Assembly: GCF_905163445.1 (NCBI RefSeq) | Contig: NC_053182.1 | Coordinates: 8,680,001 to 8,744,000, forward strand | DNA length: 64,000 nucleotides | DNA from: Pararge aegeria | Taxonomy: Eukaryota; Arthropoda; Insecta; Lepidoptera; Nymphalidae | Reading direction: 5' to 3' | In this document: positions 44,240-54,891 of the stretch, in pieces | How positions within the stretch are numbered: the stretch's first letter is position 1 | Layout of the letters: every line of letters starts with the position of its first letter | Made by a program: the position numbers and the translations under genes | Notes under the pieces: generated by a model | Database searches by the model: none | Seen by the model: only the letters and a program-made list of their open reading frames with translations | Told to the model about the DNA's origin: nothing

Positions 44240-46060
44240 AAAAAATATAATTTGTAATAAGACAAACTGTTGAGTTTCGCTAATTACATTAAATTAAATG
44301 CATTTTGATATTGAAAAAAACGTCTTAGTTAAAAGCGTTCTCTTAAAAAAGCGTAACCAGAAATTGTTAACTATATAGCGGTTCTCCGTAAATAAAACAT
44401 CAAAATTCTCCAGAAATGGGCGGTGGTGCCATAAACTGAATAAATGATTGTACCTTTTAGGATAAAGGCTCAACACGCCGCATTCGCGAAGCATTTTATG
44501 GACAATTTCATTTTAGCATTTATCATTTTTTTTCCATAGAAATACCCATTATTAAGTACCTACGTGCATATATATTTGTCATTCAAGCCGCTTTGCCGTT
44601 TTGTCTAAACACTGGACGACTTAAAGTTCGTACGGTCCGTTTTTAAAATCTTCGTCCGACAAACAAAAGTGGACTAATTCTGACAACAGATAAAATTGAA
44701 ATTCATACCGATATTTTAAATCCGAAAGTGACTGTTTGCTTGTTTGTATATTTCTTTGTTATACCTAGAACAACTACACAATAACTATCAATATATTTGT
44801 GCCATAGGATACTTTTTATACTCTAAATCACCAGAGCACGGTTCTCGAAGGACATAAGTAACCTATGACTTCAAAAAAATCTTATAATTTTTTGCGCAGA
44901 GACAGCGTGCACCTTAGAGATTGGCATAAGATAAAGCTCAAGAAAATAGCGACTTCTTCGGGATTAAAAAAAACAGACATACGTTGACAACCGTAGTCGC
45001 AATCAGCTGCTAGTAATATAAATTTATACTCTTTACGATGAGTAGAACACATATGAAGAAAGGAAAGAATCTTAATTTCCGATTACATATTGTTTTTTTG
45101 TCAACACTTTAAGCCAAGTTTCAAATCACAGGACTGTAATTCATTCCGTCGACAAACCGAGAGATCCCTCAAATACAGGCGGATTGACAACAAGGCAACA
45201 GAATGACATTGCTCCGTTTGGCCCTTTGGTTACAGATTCCTAAAAACAATAATTCGAATATATATTTCCCCATCCCATAGAATAAATGCTATTCCGGGCA
45301 TACAATTATGGATATGGGTCTGTACAAACCCATTCGATATCAAACCAGTTTACCACGATCCTTCTTAGAGCACCTTCGAGTATTACTTAGTCCCTTATTT
45401 ACTATTTTACAAGATGTGCAAAGCCAATATCAATATAAGACCTGAATGCGATTTTCATATAGCAAACAGGAAAACGAAAAAATAAAAAGTTGTAGAGCTT
45501 AGCAAATTAAGTTAATAAAAATTAATTAATGTACTTAAAACCTTACAAAAAACGTCAAATCATACTGTTTACTAACTTTACTCTATACGGTATGTAGAAA
45601 CTGGAGAAAGTATATTTTTGCACAAAAAATATTACTTGACTTTGAGAACTGCTAATGAAATATATGTTATTCTTAACGATATTTGTTGCGAAATAGTTAT
45701 CCACTTCACACTATTCTTTATAATTATACGATAAAAAAAAATTACAAAGTGTAAAATAAGAAGTAAGTTATACTGAGTTATGTTTATGTGATAAAAAATA
45801 TAAAATATACTAATTATGTCTTGCTGATTATTTTAACTATCTCATTGTTTATTATTTTCTCTTATACTCATCTGGGTGTAGGAACATTGTAATAAAAATA
45901 TAAAATTTAATTTAAAACTCTTAGAAATAATCAAAAATTGCTATAAAACATTAAAAATTTTAACGTTGCATACTGGAGTCGTTGAATCAGTTCATGTTAC
46001 ACTTTTAAACTTGGTATCAATAAAACAACATTCTCATAGTCGATATTCTGTGTCAGTCCT
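44240..46060. other. Mostly unassigned AT-rich DNA
   Basis: A reverse fragment of repeat G ends near 44,990-45,020 ('cgcaatcagctgctagtaat'). About 45,140-45,240 is GC-richer ('gagatccctcaaatacaggc', 'cgtttggccctttggttac') and could be a regulatory patch. No gene is seen. Confidence 0.35.
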
Positions 46061-46069
46061 AGTGATTAT

Positions 46070-46215
46070 TTCAACGCGGACGCAATTAGAGAGGCATGCA
46101 GAGGCTCCTCCTGTTTGTTTTAATTACATCGAAATAACCAGCCGCGCTGCCCGCGTCTCCACACCCCTGTCCGATCCACTTTTATTGTTAATTGCAAATC
46201 CCATTTATGATTAAA
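46070..46215. promoter_or_regulatory. Motif-rich patch
   Basis: 'gcggacgcaattagagaggc', 'ctcctgtttgttttaattac', 'ccagccgcgctgcccgcg' and 'ttgttaattgcaaatcccat' with 'ttatgatta'. This is a mixture of homeodomain (TAATT), Forkhead (TGTTTGTTT) and POU-like (TTGCAAAT) words in a GC-richer stretch. Candidate enhancer. Confidence 0.35.
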
Positions 46216-46710
46216 AGAAAAAAACACAACAATCCGGTTTTAAAACCATAAAGCTCGTGGCCTCCACATAACAATGTTTGGATGAATATAAATCTCTTTG
46301 CTTTAGCTTTGACCCACCATGACCGATATTTAACCAGGGTGCTTATTTTCTTTCTCATATTTGACAGATGTTATGGTTATTATCACCTAACGATTGTGAT
46401 ATACATTTTAGTTATGTTTTGGATATACTTAACGACCATGTAACTTATAACATATCTGTTTTCTACAAAATTATGCTTACGCAGGCTCGACATGTTTACG
46501 AGTCGACTAACTTATATATACCTTATAAATGTATAGATACATACAAGACGTATACATTTTATTGAAATTTACTTAATCGAAACGATTAGTTGTATAAAAC
46601 AATACTTAAGTTTATGAACCATGAAAGGGGCTATATAGCTATATACTCAAATAGGTAATATTTTTTCTACTACGTGGTGGTTGACTAATTAAGTTTCGTG
46701 AAACATATTT

Positions 46711-46755
46711 ACAGATGCCGCAATATTACACTATATATCATATTGCGGCATCTGT
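46711..46755. repeat. Perfect 16-bp stem, 13-base loop
   Basis: acagatgccgcaatat (46,711-46,726) and atattgcggcatctgt (46,740-46,755) flank tacactatatatc. Partial pairing continues outside (ttta with gaat-type pairs). Size and loop are within the range of small RNA hairpins; it could also be a decayed MITE tip. Confidence 0.9.
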
Positions 46756-46840
46756 GAATTTGTGTTTATACAGGTTCTTGATAACTGATACTCTCACTCG
46801 GTTTTTAAGGCAGAAAAATATCGCCAGTAGAAGCCAATAC

Positions 46841-47532
46841 CAAAAAAAGCTCGGAACCGGGTTCAATTTACTGGAAAATTTTGTTTATGTATATACAGAT
46901 AAACTATTCGAATTTTAAAATAACCGGTTTATTTTAATGTTCTGCGATACACCGATTAAATCATTAAACGAACCGAAATGCTTAGCAGGTTACTGTTCTT
47001 AATGAGCGAAGGATTTCGTAACGTTTATTAAACCTTAATTAACCGGTTTATGCAAGACGCCTAGCCTAGTTAGTGACGCATGCGAGTCCTACTACGCTGC
47101 AAAGGGACACAAATCTTTTTTAAACAGATTTGTCTCTATTCTTATAAATCAAGATGTTAAAATAGAAAAAAGTTAATTATGATAAAAAAAAAACTGAGGT
47201 ACCTGTATATGATCACACTTTTGGCTAATTTCAAAGAAAAAGTAAGCAATTTAAGAAAAATTTTGTGCCTGGAATAACTTATGACCATTTAAATGTCCTG
47301 TTGCTTCAGATTACTCGTACTTATAGCAGCGCGTTCAGCAAATCACAAAAAGAACTAAAATTCCAGTTCGGAAAACTGGTAAATTTCAATCGATTGAGTG
47401 AAATTAAATAAGAACCGGTTTCTCTGTTTAACCGGTTAGAAAAAACCGAAACCGAAACCTTAACCGAAATGATTCCGATACTGGGGTTAATGACCGAAAC
47501 CGGTTTGAAATATCTTCCGGTTTCGAGCCCTG
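46841..47532 (-). mobile_element. Probable non-autonomous hAT element, AACCGG-rich ends
   Basis: The right end reads 'ccggtttcgagccctg' at 47,517-47,532 (reverse: CAGGGCTCGAAACCGG, a typical hAT terminal inverted repeat beginning CAGGG). The left end has a decayed counterpart, 'aaagctcggaaccggg', at about 46,846-46,861. Subterminal AACCGGTT/ACCGAAACC words are repeated near both ends (46,921-46,930; 47,041; 47,412-47,520). The 8 bases outside (gccaatac and atgaatac) agree at 5 positions, consistent with an eroded 8-bp target duplication. No transposase frame is seen. Confidence 0.5.
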
Positions 47533-47799
47533 ATGAATACTAAAATACCCCATTGACATAGTAACACCTTTCCAATTAGGTCCTGTGTTAAGAGTACAGT
47601 TTATGTACAATTCTAACAAATAAACAGATGAATTCTATTCCAATTTTAAAATATTATAATGGAAGATTTTATTCTATGAATCCAGTTCAGAAAGTGCTAT
47701 TAAAACATTGCTCATTTACCCAATTAAATTTAAATGGAGAAGCCGCTACGTTGATAAACGTAAAATATAAAAAGCGAAATACGAAAAGTCCAAGGGTAG

Positions 47800-47885
47800 T
47801 GCTGCCAAGCCCCCTTTCGGATTAAAGGGCCATTGCACGCCACTTTTACTTGCCTAAAGAGGGCACACGTTTCCTGTTTTATTAT
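47800..47885. promoter_or_regulatory. Compact GC-richer patch
   Basis: 'gtgctgccaagccccctttc', 'aagggccattgcacgccact', 'gcctaaagagggcacacg' and then 'ttttattattttatat'. It has a balanced-composition look with an abrupt AT-rich edge; possible conserved element. Confidence 0.25.
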
Positions 47886-47889
47886 TTTA

Positions 47890-48280
47890 TATAATTTTTC
47901 TAATGCTGAGCTTTATAACAATTACAGAAATGTATATAAACTTTCTTTACTTACAGAATTAGTAATTATCTTATTCAAACGTTTATAATATAATTAATAA
48001 ACAGATAACAAAGACTCGTATAAATACTACACTGAACAGGCTATATCTATACTAAAGTTTCTACTATCAAAAGCACAAAAAATTGTAGGTATACTTGTAT
48101 GCTTTAACTCGTTAAGGACTAAAACTGCCAGTCCGATTTAAAAAAAATTGTGTTAGATACATTTACTGAGATAAAATATCAAAATCTGCCTAAATCTGAT
48201 ACATACATAGTAAAGAAAACTGTATTAAACTGGCTATACGCTTAAGCACTACGATGATAAAGCCAGTCAAAGCGGCCGAA
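47890..48280. other. Unassigned AT-rich DNA
   Basis: Nothing recognised. Confidence 0.4.
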
Positions 48281-48282
48281 AA

Positions 48283-48350
48283 TAAATTTGAATTTACAAT
48301 GTATTTATATCAAGTAGGCTCACTTGTAAAAGTATTTTGGAACGTTACCC
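48283..48350 (-). repeat. Repeat E fragment, reverse
   Basis: 'aatttgaatttacaatgtat', 'ttatatcaagtaggctcac', 'ttgtaaaagta' and 'ggaacgtta' match the start of the repeat E tail. Confidence 0.65.
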
Positions 48351-48359
48351 CAAAAAAAT

Positions 48360-48885
48360 AATAACTATCTATCAATAATTACAGCATCTACATTCTGATG
48401 CAGATGGTATCCTATTGACACGTACGAAGGCATTCTGGTTCCTCGTTTCTAATATGCGTGAAGATATTAAAAATTAAATCAAGAGTGAATCAGTCATCCT
48501 GCGTACGGTTCTGGTATTAGGGCCTAGCCTAGTTGAGATGCTACGTAAAGAAGTTTCACACTAATTAGCAAATAGTTTCAAACCAGTGCAGAAAACTCCC
48601 AATTGTTTTCCGCATTTCATTGCTCCGCACTACGTTACGTTTAAATTGTCACTTTTATTGTCCGCTCTCGAGACAAGCTTCTCTTAAAACTTCCCTAATA
48701 CAGATAAGAAGAGTTTTAAAACATTTTTTGTTACCATAATAAAATGCAAAAAAATAATGATTGTCAGTTTTATGTGTAACAATGTGAGAGAATAGAGAAG
48801 ACTAAATAATTTAGCAGTCTTTTGCCCACAAGAGTTTCGTGATCGAAGTTAAAATACATGAATTGATCAAAGATAATAATTTAAA
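48360..48885. other. Unassigned DNA
   Basis: Nothing recognised apart from mildly GC-richer text near 48,590-48,680. Confidence 0.35.
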
Positions 48886-48889
48886 TTTG

Positions 48890-49205
48890 ATTGTTTTATA
48901 AATATAACCTAAACTAAACTATTTAAAACTAAATAAAATCTAAAACGTCTTCGAAACCACCGCAGCGAGGTACAGTTCCTAAGATGCTGGCAGCATTGCC
49001 CCTTTGGATGGCCAAACTAATTCGTTAGCCAAGGTAACTGCCCGCTCTAGGATCACCGTTAGACTCGATAACCCTTTTCGATAGTTCTTTAAAAAGAGCT
49101 TGTGCCTCCGGACCCTATGGTCCCAAAGTCTCTACTCCGAAAGGCACAAAAATGATCCAGGTTTTCATATTTACGCCTCTTGGCCTGCTCGGCACTGGTA
49201 GTAGC
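48890..49205 (-). pseudogene. Non-LTR retrotransposon 3' end, reverse, with RT C-terminus
   Basis: This is the reverse complement of the element at 32,160: an AT-rich 3' UTR (48,890-48,960), then the C-terminal signature QRGNAAS (about 48,990) and GDPRAGSYLG (about 49,030-49,060). An in-frame stop follows directly where the 32 kb copy reads QRIS, and upstream on this strand comes TSAEQAKRRKYENLDHF (about 49,150-49,205). The fuller frame shows that the family has a K/R-rich 'AK+RKY' block followed by an F-x-x-F...E-T/S-F-G block before the GDPR block. Disrupted, so inactive. Confidence 0.75.
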
Positions 49206-49224
49206 CGTTTAAAATAAGATTTTT

Positions 49225-49315
49225 GGTAAGACGTTTTAGATTTTATTTAGTTTTAAATAGTTTATTTTATGTATAATATTTATAAAACAATTATTTTAAA
49301 GAATAAATAAATGCT
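49225..49315 (+). repeat. Second copy of the same LINE 3' UTR, forward
   Basis: 'gttttagattttatttagtt', 'ttataaaacaattatttta' and 'agaataaataaatg' match 32,300-32,385. It lies 20 bases from the upstream edge of the reversed copy at 48,890-49,205, so the two 3' ends point away from each other. Confidence 0.85.
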
Positions 49316-49354
49316 GTTTTTACGTAAATTGGATTCAGTTTTATAAAAACGTCC

Positions 49355-49665
49355 CCATCAGGTGGGGATAACACTTTTCCCCAGCTGATGGAAAACCATT
49401 GAATATAAACAGAGCAACAATTCGTAGGGCATGCATTCAGGAGCATGTCCTGCAATATGCCGCCCTGCTTCCATCAAAATGAGACGTAGGTGTTAAGCCT
49501 CATATGCCTGTAATTACACTGGCAACAACGCCCTACAGAACGAGAATAGCATTGAAAATGCACACACAAAGCAGCTTGCTTCATGCTTGGCGACAGAATT
49601 AAGCAATAAGCATGGCGATAGTACCCACTTAAACGGACGAGCGCTGTCACAAAATCGCGTGTATG
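49355..49665 (-). repeat. Repeat F, full-length reverse copy
   Basis: 'cgtccccatcaggtgggg', 'gatggaaaaccattgaatat', 'aagcctcatatgcctgtaat', 'tacactggcaacaacgccct', 'aataagcatggcgatagtac' and 'aaacggacgagcgctgtcac' are the reverse complement of the family from 3' to 5' end. The 71-codon ORF begins inside it. Confidence 0.8.
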
Positions 49666-49676
49666 ATAATGTACAC

Positions 49677-49700
49677 AACAATATACAGCTGTATATTGTT
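49677..49700. repeat. Perfect 24-bp palindrome
   Basis: aacaatatacag directly followed by ctgtatattgtt, with no spacer, just after the repeat F copy. It could extrude or serve as a dimer-binding site; more likely a local mutational product. Confidence 0.95.
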
Positions 49701-49809
49701 TTACCTTTACAATTTCATGTAAAACGTCTCTCTTTCGGCAATCATGATTGTGTAGTTAAATCAACAATGAGCTCCAATACTGTTTATCCAATTAAACCTT
49801 AAACAAACA

Positions 49810-50365
49810 CGATGCTTATTTAACAGGTAATATAAAATACGGTAGGTACCTACATACTCGTAGGTCCCAATTATACTTTTGCATTGTCAAGCGAGGACCA
49901 GATAGAAAGCTCACCTTTGTAGAGTTTAAGTTGTTATTATGATATCGGGTTAATGTTACCTTAACCTTTTTACCTTTATAAGAATTACTTTAGTCGAAAT
50001 ATAATTTTCTCTTACAATTTTTCTTTCAGTACTTTCGTTTGGAAATCAATCCCTTATGCACGATTTAACCCCTTAAACGATATTTATGTAATTTTGCAAA
50101 GAGATAGCTTGCAACCGGGAAACGGACTTTACATTTAAGGCAAAAAAAGTGATTCTAAAAGTCTTTTTTTTAAACGCAACTAGACTGGATAGAATTGTGG
50201 ACAACAGCTAGTGACATAAGATACCATGTGACTCTGAGATAGTTACATCGTAGCCGTATTTCTAGAATTGATTTGGTTTATCTCGTAGCTTAGTTATGTA
50301 TGTGTGGAGTGGCTTCGGCTTAGAAGATCGTAGTCGGGTGAGTGAGGGGCGTTTAACGGGCTAAT
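49810..50365. other. Unassigned AT-rich DNA
   Basis: A possible decayed reverse repeat G edge lies near 50,195-50,215 ('gtggacaacagctagtgac'). No gene. Confidence 0.35.
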
Positions 50366-50369
50366 TATC

Positions 50370-50495
50370 AAACGGCTAATGAAGTTTGTATTCAGCGGGC
50401 GGGCACCGAGCGGCGCGGGGCTCGGAGGCGCTACGTGTTGCGACTGGCAAAGCGCCCCACCTGATAACACCCCGCTCTCCACAGAAAAATTGCAG
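50370..50495. promoter_or_regulatory. GC-rich island
   Basis: 'cagcgggcgggcaccgagcg', 'gcgcggggctcggaggcgct' and 'gcgactggcaaagcgcccca' form a sharp CpG-rich patch. Overlapping ORFs on both strands (71 and 91 codons) are not convincing. The 'ggctaatgaagtttgtatt' just before has homeodomain-type words. Confidence 0.35.
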
Positions 50496-50659
50496 AGAAA
50501 AAGTTTCATCGCAAGGGAACGTGAATGAAATGAGGAATTGTGTCGGCCGCTTTCGGGATTATTTCCAACATAAAATTTCTCTCCTCCTTTATTTCTATTT
50601 CAATTCATCAGGATGTCTTCTTTGTGCAGCAAATCTCGATCTTCGTTCATGCATAACTT

Positions 50660-51545
50660 GACGCGTACACGTCTTTGATAGGTAATGCACATCTAAAACG
50701 CACCTTAGAAGTGGAGACACGTCTTAGATGCGAAATCTGCTTAGCACGAGTATAATTTAAGCCCGTCGCAGAGTTCCTTTGACTTGACATGATAATTTAT
50801 GGTTAGTTGAGTTACGTGTACTGAACACGAGTGCCTATGTATCTAGTTTAAGCGACATGAGATTAATTATAACGGAAACTGATATGTTTATGGATAATAT
50901 CTGCTGTGTTGGAGAGGAGCTTTTTTCTGAAAATTTCTTTGGCTACTTTTATATCTAAACCAATATTACACAAATACAAAAGTGCATCTGCTTAATTTTT
51001 CTTTGTTACCTAAGGTCCACTCAACTATTGAACCGTTCTGAGTCTTAACGAAAATTTGAGTAAGAGATATCTATACTGGAGGCATATGCATCTGATCCGA
51101 TAACTTAATACAGCGAAAATAGGATACTTTACCTACAAAGAAGTACTAGAAAAGTAACGAAACATTTATATAATTAGAAAATAATGATTTTAAGTGTAAT
51201 GTCATACATTTTACAACTTCATTATTAAGTGTATACCTGCAGTTTATCTATTTTTAATATTCTATACCACAATTCTAGTATAATACGAGAACATTTTTAT
51301 AAGTAATACTGAAATGGAAGTCTCATAAGTTGCCGATGAAATCGTTTATTTCGTTCGACAAGAAAATTACTGTCTATTCAATACATATCGAACCAGCATT
51401 GGATCGGTCTGGTAACGATGTACCGTGGACTAAATTGAGAAATGTTCAATATTTTAGAGCCGTATTTTAAAAGTGCGGTGAAAATCTACACAGGCAATTT
51501 TCTTAGAAAACTTATTATGTTAAAAAATACCTAAACATAATGTGT
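50660..51545. other. Unassigned DNA with repeat H relic
   Basis: 'ccactcaactattgaaccgt' near 51,020 is a repeat H word. Nothing else is recognised. Confidence 0.4.
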
Positions 51546-51577
51546 ACTCGTTATACATATTAGTTTTGTGCTCGATG

Positions 51578-51633
51578 CACATTTTGTGCATCTATAACTC
51601 GATGTACGTTGTGATAGATGCACAAAATATGTG
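51578..51633. repeat. Imperfect 18-bp hairpin, miRNA-like geometry
   Basis: cacattttgtgcatctat (51,578-51,595) pairs with atagatgcacaaaat-(at)-gtg (51,614-51,633), leaving an 18-base loop and a 2-base bulge. The overall size (about 56 bases) and the bulge resemble a small-RNA precursor, but no known miRNA is recognised. Confidence 0.85.
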
Positions 51634-51939
51634 TTATTTCAAAAAGTGACTACGTATTAAAATAAATTTAATATTAAGAAAGCGAACGGGCGGGCTTTTA
51701 AACTGGTTTTTAAACAAAATATTTAATTTATTTGTAGTTTTTAGCATTCCGTACCAAAATTGTACATAAAATCCGTTATGTGCAAGTCACTGAATGGAGT
51801 TTCTGTACTGCGGTTAAAACATTGTTGTTCGAATGCACTGAACCGCAAATTAAGTTAGGTATGTAAAGGCTGATATTGATAAGATTTTGTATCGGAACGC
51901 TTAATTGATTTGCAGCTTAGTTTCAAGGGTTCTTTTAAA

Positions 51940-52085
51940 ATCACATGGAGCTTTTCTTAAGGATGCAAGCTATATATTAAGGCTTATTTCATCAAGATCG
52001 GAGCAGTGATTGAGCCGAAAATAGGTAACAAACACACACACTTTAGTATTTATAATATAATTAATAATATTACATTGTTACTGCC
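51940..52085 (+). repeat. Repeat G 3' part
   Basis: 'ggatgcaagctatatattaa', 'atttcatcaagatcggagca' and 'aacaaacacacacactttag' followed by 'tatttataatataattaata' is the classic end of the family. Confidence 0.75.
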
Positions 52086-52225
52086 GTCCTATCCACGTTA
52101 GAAAAAAAAAACGTATATAGCTTAAAATTTTTGGAGTAAACCCTGTTTATCCAAACATGTTTTTATTACAGCTCCACGAGAATCGCTTCGCATTCTACTT
52201 AAGCTTCTGAATGGAGGCTGAAATC

Positions 52226-52290
52226 TGGCGAGCTTACCTCTATTCTAATTTTTCCTAAAGTCTGGCTTACAATTCTTTTCTCGCAAGGAT
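52226..52290 (+). repeat. Direct repeat, copy 1 (spacing about 737)
   Basis: 'cgagcttacctctattctaa', 'tttttcctaaagtctggctt' and 'acaattcttttctcgc' recur at 52,963-53,030. See findings. Confidence 0.85.
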
Positions 52291-52459
52291 AAACTGCACT
52301 TGTTAATATATAAAATATTTTTTAACTGACAAACACACTTTGGGGCCGAAATAAGAAATATATCCGCCCACAAACCTCCAGACGTCTGTTTAAAATCCGT
52401 ATGTGATTTATGTAAACGGCGATAATTTATAAAACAATCTTTTAATCACGTTTCGGCGT

Positions 52460-52595
52460 TTTGAAACAAATCTAGAGTGTTTTATGAAAATTGTTCCAAG
52501 ATGGCCGCCGCCACAAAATGGCGGATTACATATTTTTTCACAACTCTCACTAGAATAATGTAAGTCTTATAAAAGACTGGGATTTTTAAAATTTT
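52460..52595 (+). repeat. Repeat L, better-preserved copy
   Basis: 'ccaagatggccgccgccac', 'aaaatggcggattacatat', 'ttttcacaactctcactaga' and 'cttataaaagactggg' align with 22,030-22,145. The internal GGCCGCCGCC / GGCGG words give a Pho/YY1-like site inherited with the repeat. Confidence 0.7.
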
Positions 52596-52754
52596 TATTT
52601 TAATTGCTTCAAAATCACTAATATGTACCCGAAGTTATAAAAAGTTTTGTTATGCTTACTTCAATGGTTATATATTTGACTAGCAGTTGCCTTGCGTACA
52701 AATTGTAAAACATGAACTTGATCGCTTAACTTATCTTGGTGTTTTGCATAGAAA

Positions 52755-52865
52755 TCTCGAAGACGGCCATAGGATACATTATATCTGGGAAAATAAGGGG
52801 TCCCTGTGGGATTTTTTAAAACCCAAAAAATAAACGCGGATTAAGTCGCCGGTAATATACCATTT
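52755..52865 (-). repeat. Repeat G, reverse start
   Basis: 'aggggtccctgtgggatttt' and 'aaacgcggattaagtcgccg' followed by 'gtaatat' resemble the reversed beginning of repeat G. Confidence 0.5.
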
Positions 52866-52962
52866 GTATTATATATATTAGCTGTATTAAATATTGTTTT
52901 AATACAACCAGTGAGTGGCGACCCGTTTCAAGTTTAGTTTCTGACCGACGTAACGTTTAAAA

Positions 52963-53035
52963 TCTTTCGAGCGTACCTACTCTATTCTAATATTTTCCAA
53001 AGCCTGGCTTACGATTATTTTTTCAGGCGCGGAAA
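52963..53035 (+). repeat. Direct repeat, copy 2
   Basis: 'cgagcgtacctactctattc', 'taatattttccaaagcctgg' and 'cttacgattattttttc' parallel copy 1 at 52,226-52,290 with scattered substitutions and small indels. Confidence 0.85.
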
Positions 53036-53039
53036 GTGG

Positions 53040-54540
53040 GGTTGATAACATCTTTAAATATCTTTTGTGGCAACATTTCACCACTGTCAAAAGAAATACC
53101 CGTAAAAGATAAGGTTACTTTAGCCCTCAGAAAAAGGAAAACTACTGTACGTTTGATTCAATTTTGCAATGCCACGTAACGGAATACTTATGGAATCAAC
53201 CCTGGAGTCCGTCTGTTTTTTTCAGACAAGGATTATTTTTGGCATAATTAAGATAACGATGAAAAAATAATCTTTATCTATAAATAAATATGTAATTCAG
53301 CATCCGTATTATTTAACTAATCGAGTTAGGTAATTTGATTAACAAGGCGTTGCATACTTTAAAAGAGTTTTGTATATACTTTTATACCTTCGCACTTTAC
53401 ACGGGATCGGGGATTAATATCCGACAGCCATAGCGAAACGTGACCAGGTGTTGTACCTAGTAAAGTGTTGATATAATTTTGGTTCTAAAGTAATTTCTCA
53501 AACTAACAAAAGAGTGAAATTGACCTTTGGATCTTTTAGCTTACAGTGCGAAAGTGTGACAGCGCTATTCGAGAGGCCGTCAATAAAATTCATTGAGAAA
53601 ATGTTGGCTGAAAATAAATCTCGCGTGGGTAGGTAATTGTTTCGGGAGATAATTTTGGGTTAATAAGGCTCTAGGCAGACTGTTCTTGCGTACGCAACGT
53701 ATGCATTTTAAGAATATGATGATACTTAATTTCACTATATAATATTTAAAACATTAAATGTTGTCGTGGAAGCGTGTACCCATTAGTAAAATTAACTAGT
53801 AACACGAGCTACTGGCCTCAAGTACGTAATGGGGTTTTCTGTTAAAAATCTTAGTACCAGCCCGGAGTCAACTTAGCGTGCTCTAATTCCCTGTTTAAGA
53901 TAGCAAGTAAGCAGTCAGTCCTTTTTTGGATGACACTTCAATTGGATAACAATCGTCAAATCTCGACAAACAACATTGGAGCAGCGGAGAGAGCAGCAGA
54001 GAGGTTACGAAGCTAATGATGACGTTGAACTTTGTGAAGCATTAATTTATAATAAATTACGTAACGACATTAAAATAGAACAAAATTTCAATATTTTTAA
54101 GAAAAAACATAAAACCTTTGTAATTGACAAAATCTGAGTGCGGTCCTGGCTATGAGAGTATGAAGTATTTATAAATTTACCCTCAAGTTTTTTATATAAT
54201 TTCTGATTGTTTTGTACGTGCCGTTGTTTGTAGTTTTAATATTACCTACATAAAAATAAGTTGTAAATATTCTCATTGAGTGAAATTGTAGTTTATTTTG
54301 AGAAAATAAACGTCTTTAACCCCAACTTTGCATGGCATAAGTTGCGTACGTGGAACCAGTCTGTGTTTACCTTTATAATATGGGTGGGCGCATTCCGCGG
54401 CAGGCGGCGCGTTACTGATGGCAGAGGCGCACATGCTACTAATTACTCATTTAAGGTTTACCCGGAAGCGTAACGAGCTTAAAACCACCTTCACTTGGAT
54501 ACTTTGTGTCAAACAATGAACGTAAAATTAACTAACATAA
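53040..54540. other. Unassigned DNA
   Basis: No gene is seen. About 54,360-54,480 is slightly GC-richer ('ggcgcattccgcggcaggcg') in a 65-codon ORF with no recognised domain. Confidence 0.35.
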
Positions 54541-54544
54541 TCAT

Positions 54545-54748
54545 CAGTGGCGTGCATAGAAGGTATGCAAACGGTTTGCAAATTATATAAAACGAAGAAA
54601 ATATCCAGTACTAGTTATAAAAAAACTAAAGGATATGCATTGTAAGAGTTATAAAAAGCCTACCCTAAGAATTTATAACTCGTACTGGAGATTTTCTTCA
54701 TTTTATATAATCTGCATACCCTGTGCATACCCTCTATGCACGCCACTG
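54545..54748. mobile_element. hAT-type MITE with long inverted ends
   Basis: 204 bases. The left end cagtggcgtgcatagaaggt is mirrored by the right end, whose reverse complement begins cagtggcgtgcatagagggt. Pairing continues inward for about 75 bases: 'attatataaaacgaagaaaa' against 'ttttcttcattttatataat', and 'ccagtactagttataa' against 'ttataactcgtactgg'. The outside 8-mers are ataatcat (54,537-54,544) and ataatcac (54,749-54,756), 7 of 8 identical. An 8-bp target duplication and a CAGTGGCG tip fit the hAT superfamily. No coding capacity. Confidence 0.9.
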
Positions 54749-54858
54749 ATAATCACCTATCTAAATCGTCTATATGTCTATATCTATATCTATACTATAT
54801 AATAAAGAGGATAGATTAATTTAAATGATTATTTATAATTGATAAACTTTTCGTTCGA

Positions 54859-54891
54859 AAAATCGTTTCAGTACTTTACTGAAACGATTTT
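54859..54891. repeat. Perfect 15-bp inverted repeat, 3-nt loop
   Basis: aaaatcgtttcagta, loop ctt, and the exact reverse complement tactgaaacgatttt. Confidence 0.95.

Noticed and set aside
53815..53845. 'ctactggcctcaagta' resembles the start of miR-193.
   Set aside because: Agreement stops after about 9 bases and no hairpin partner is present.
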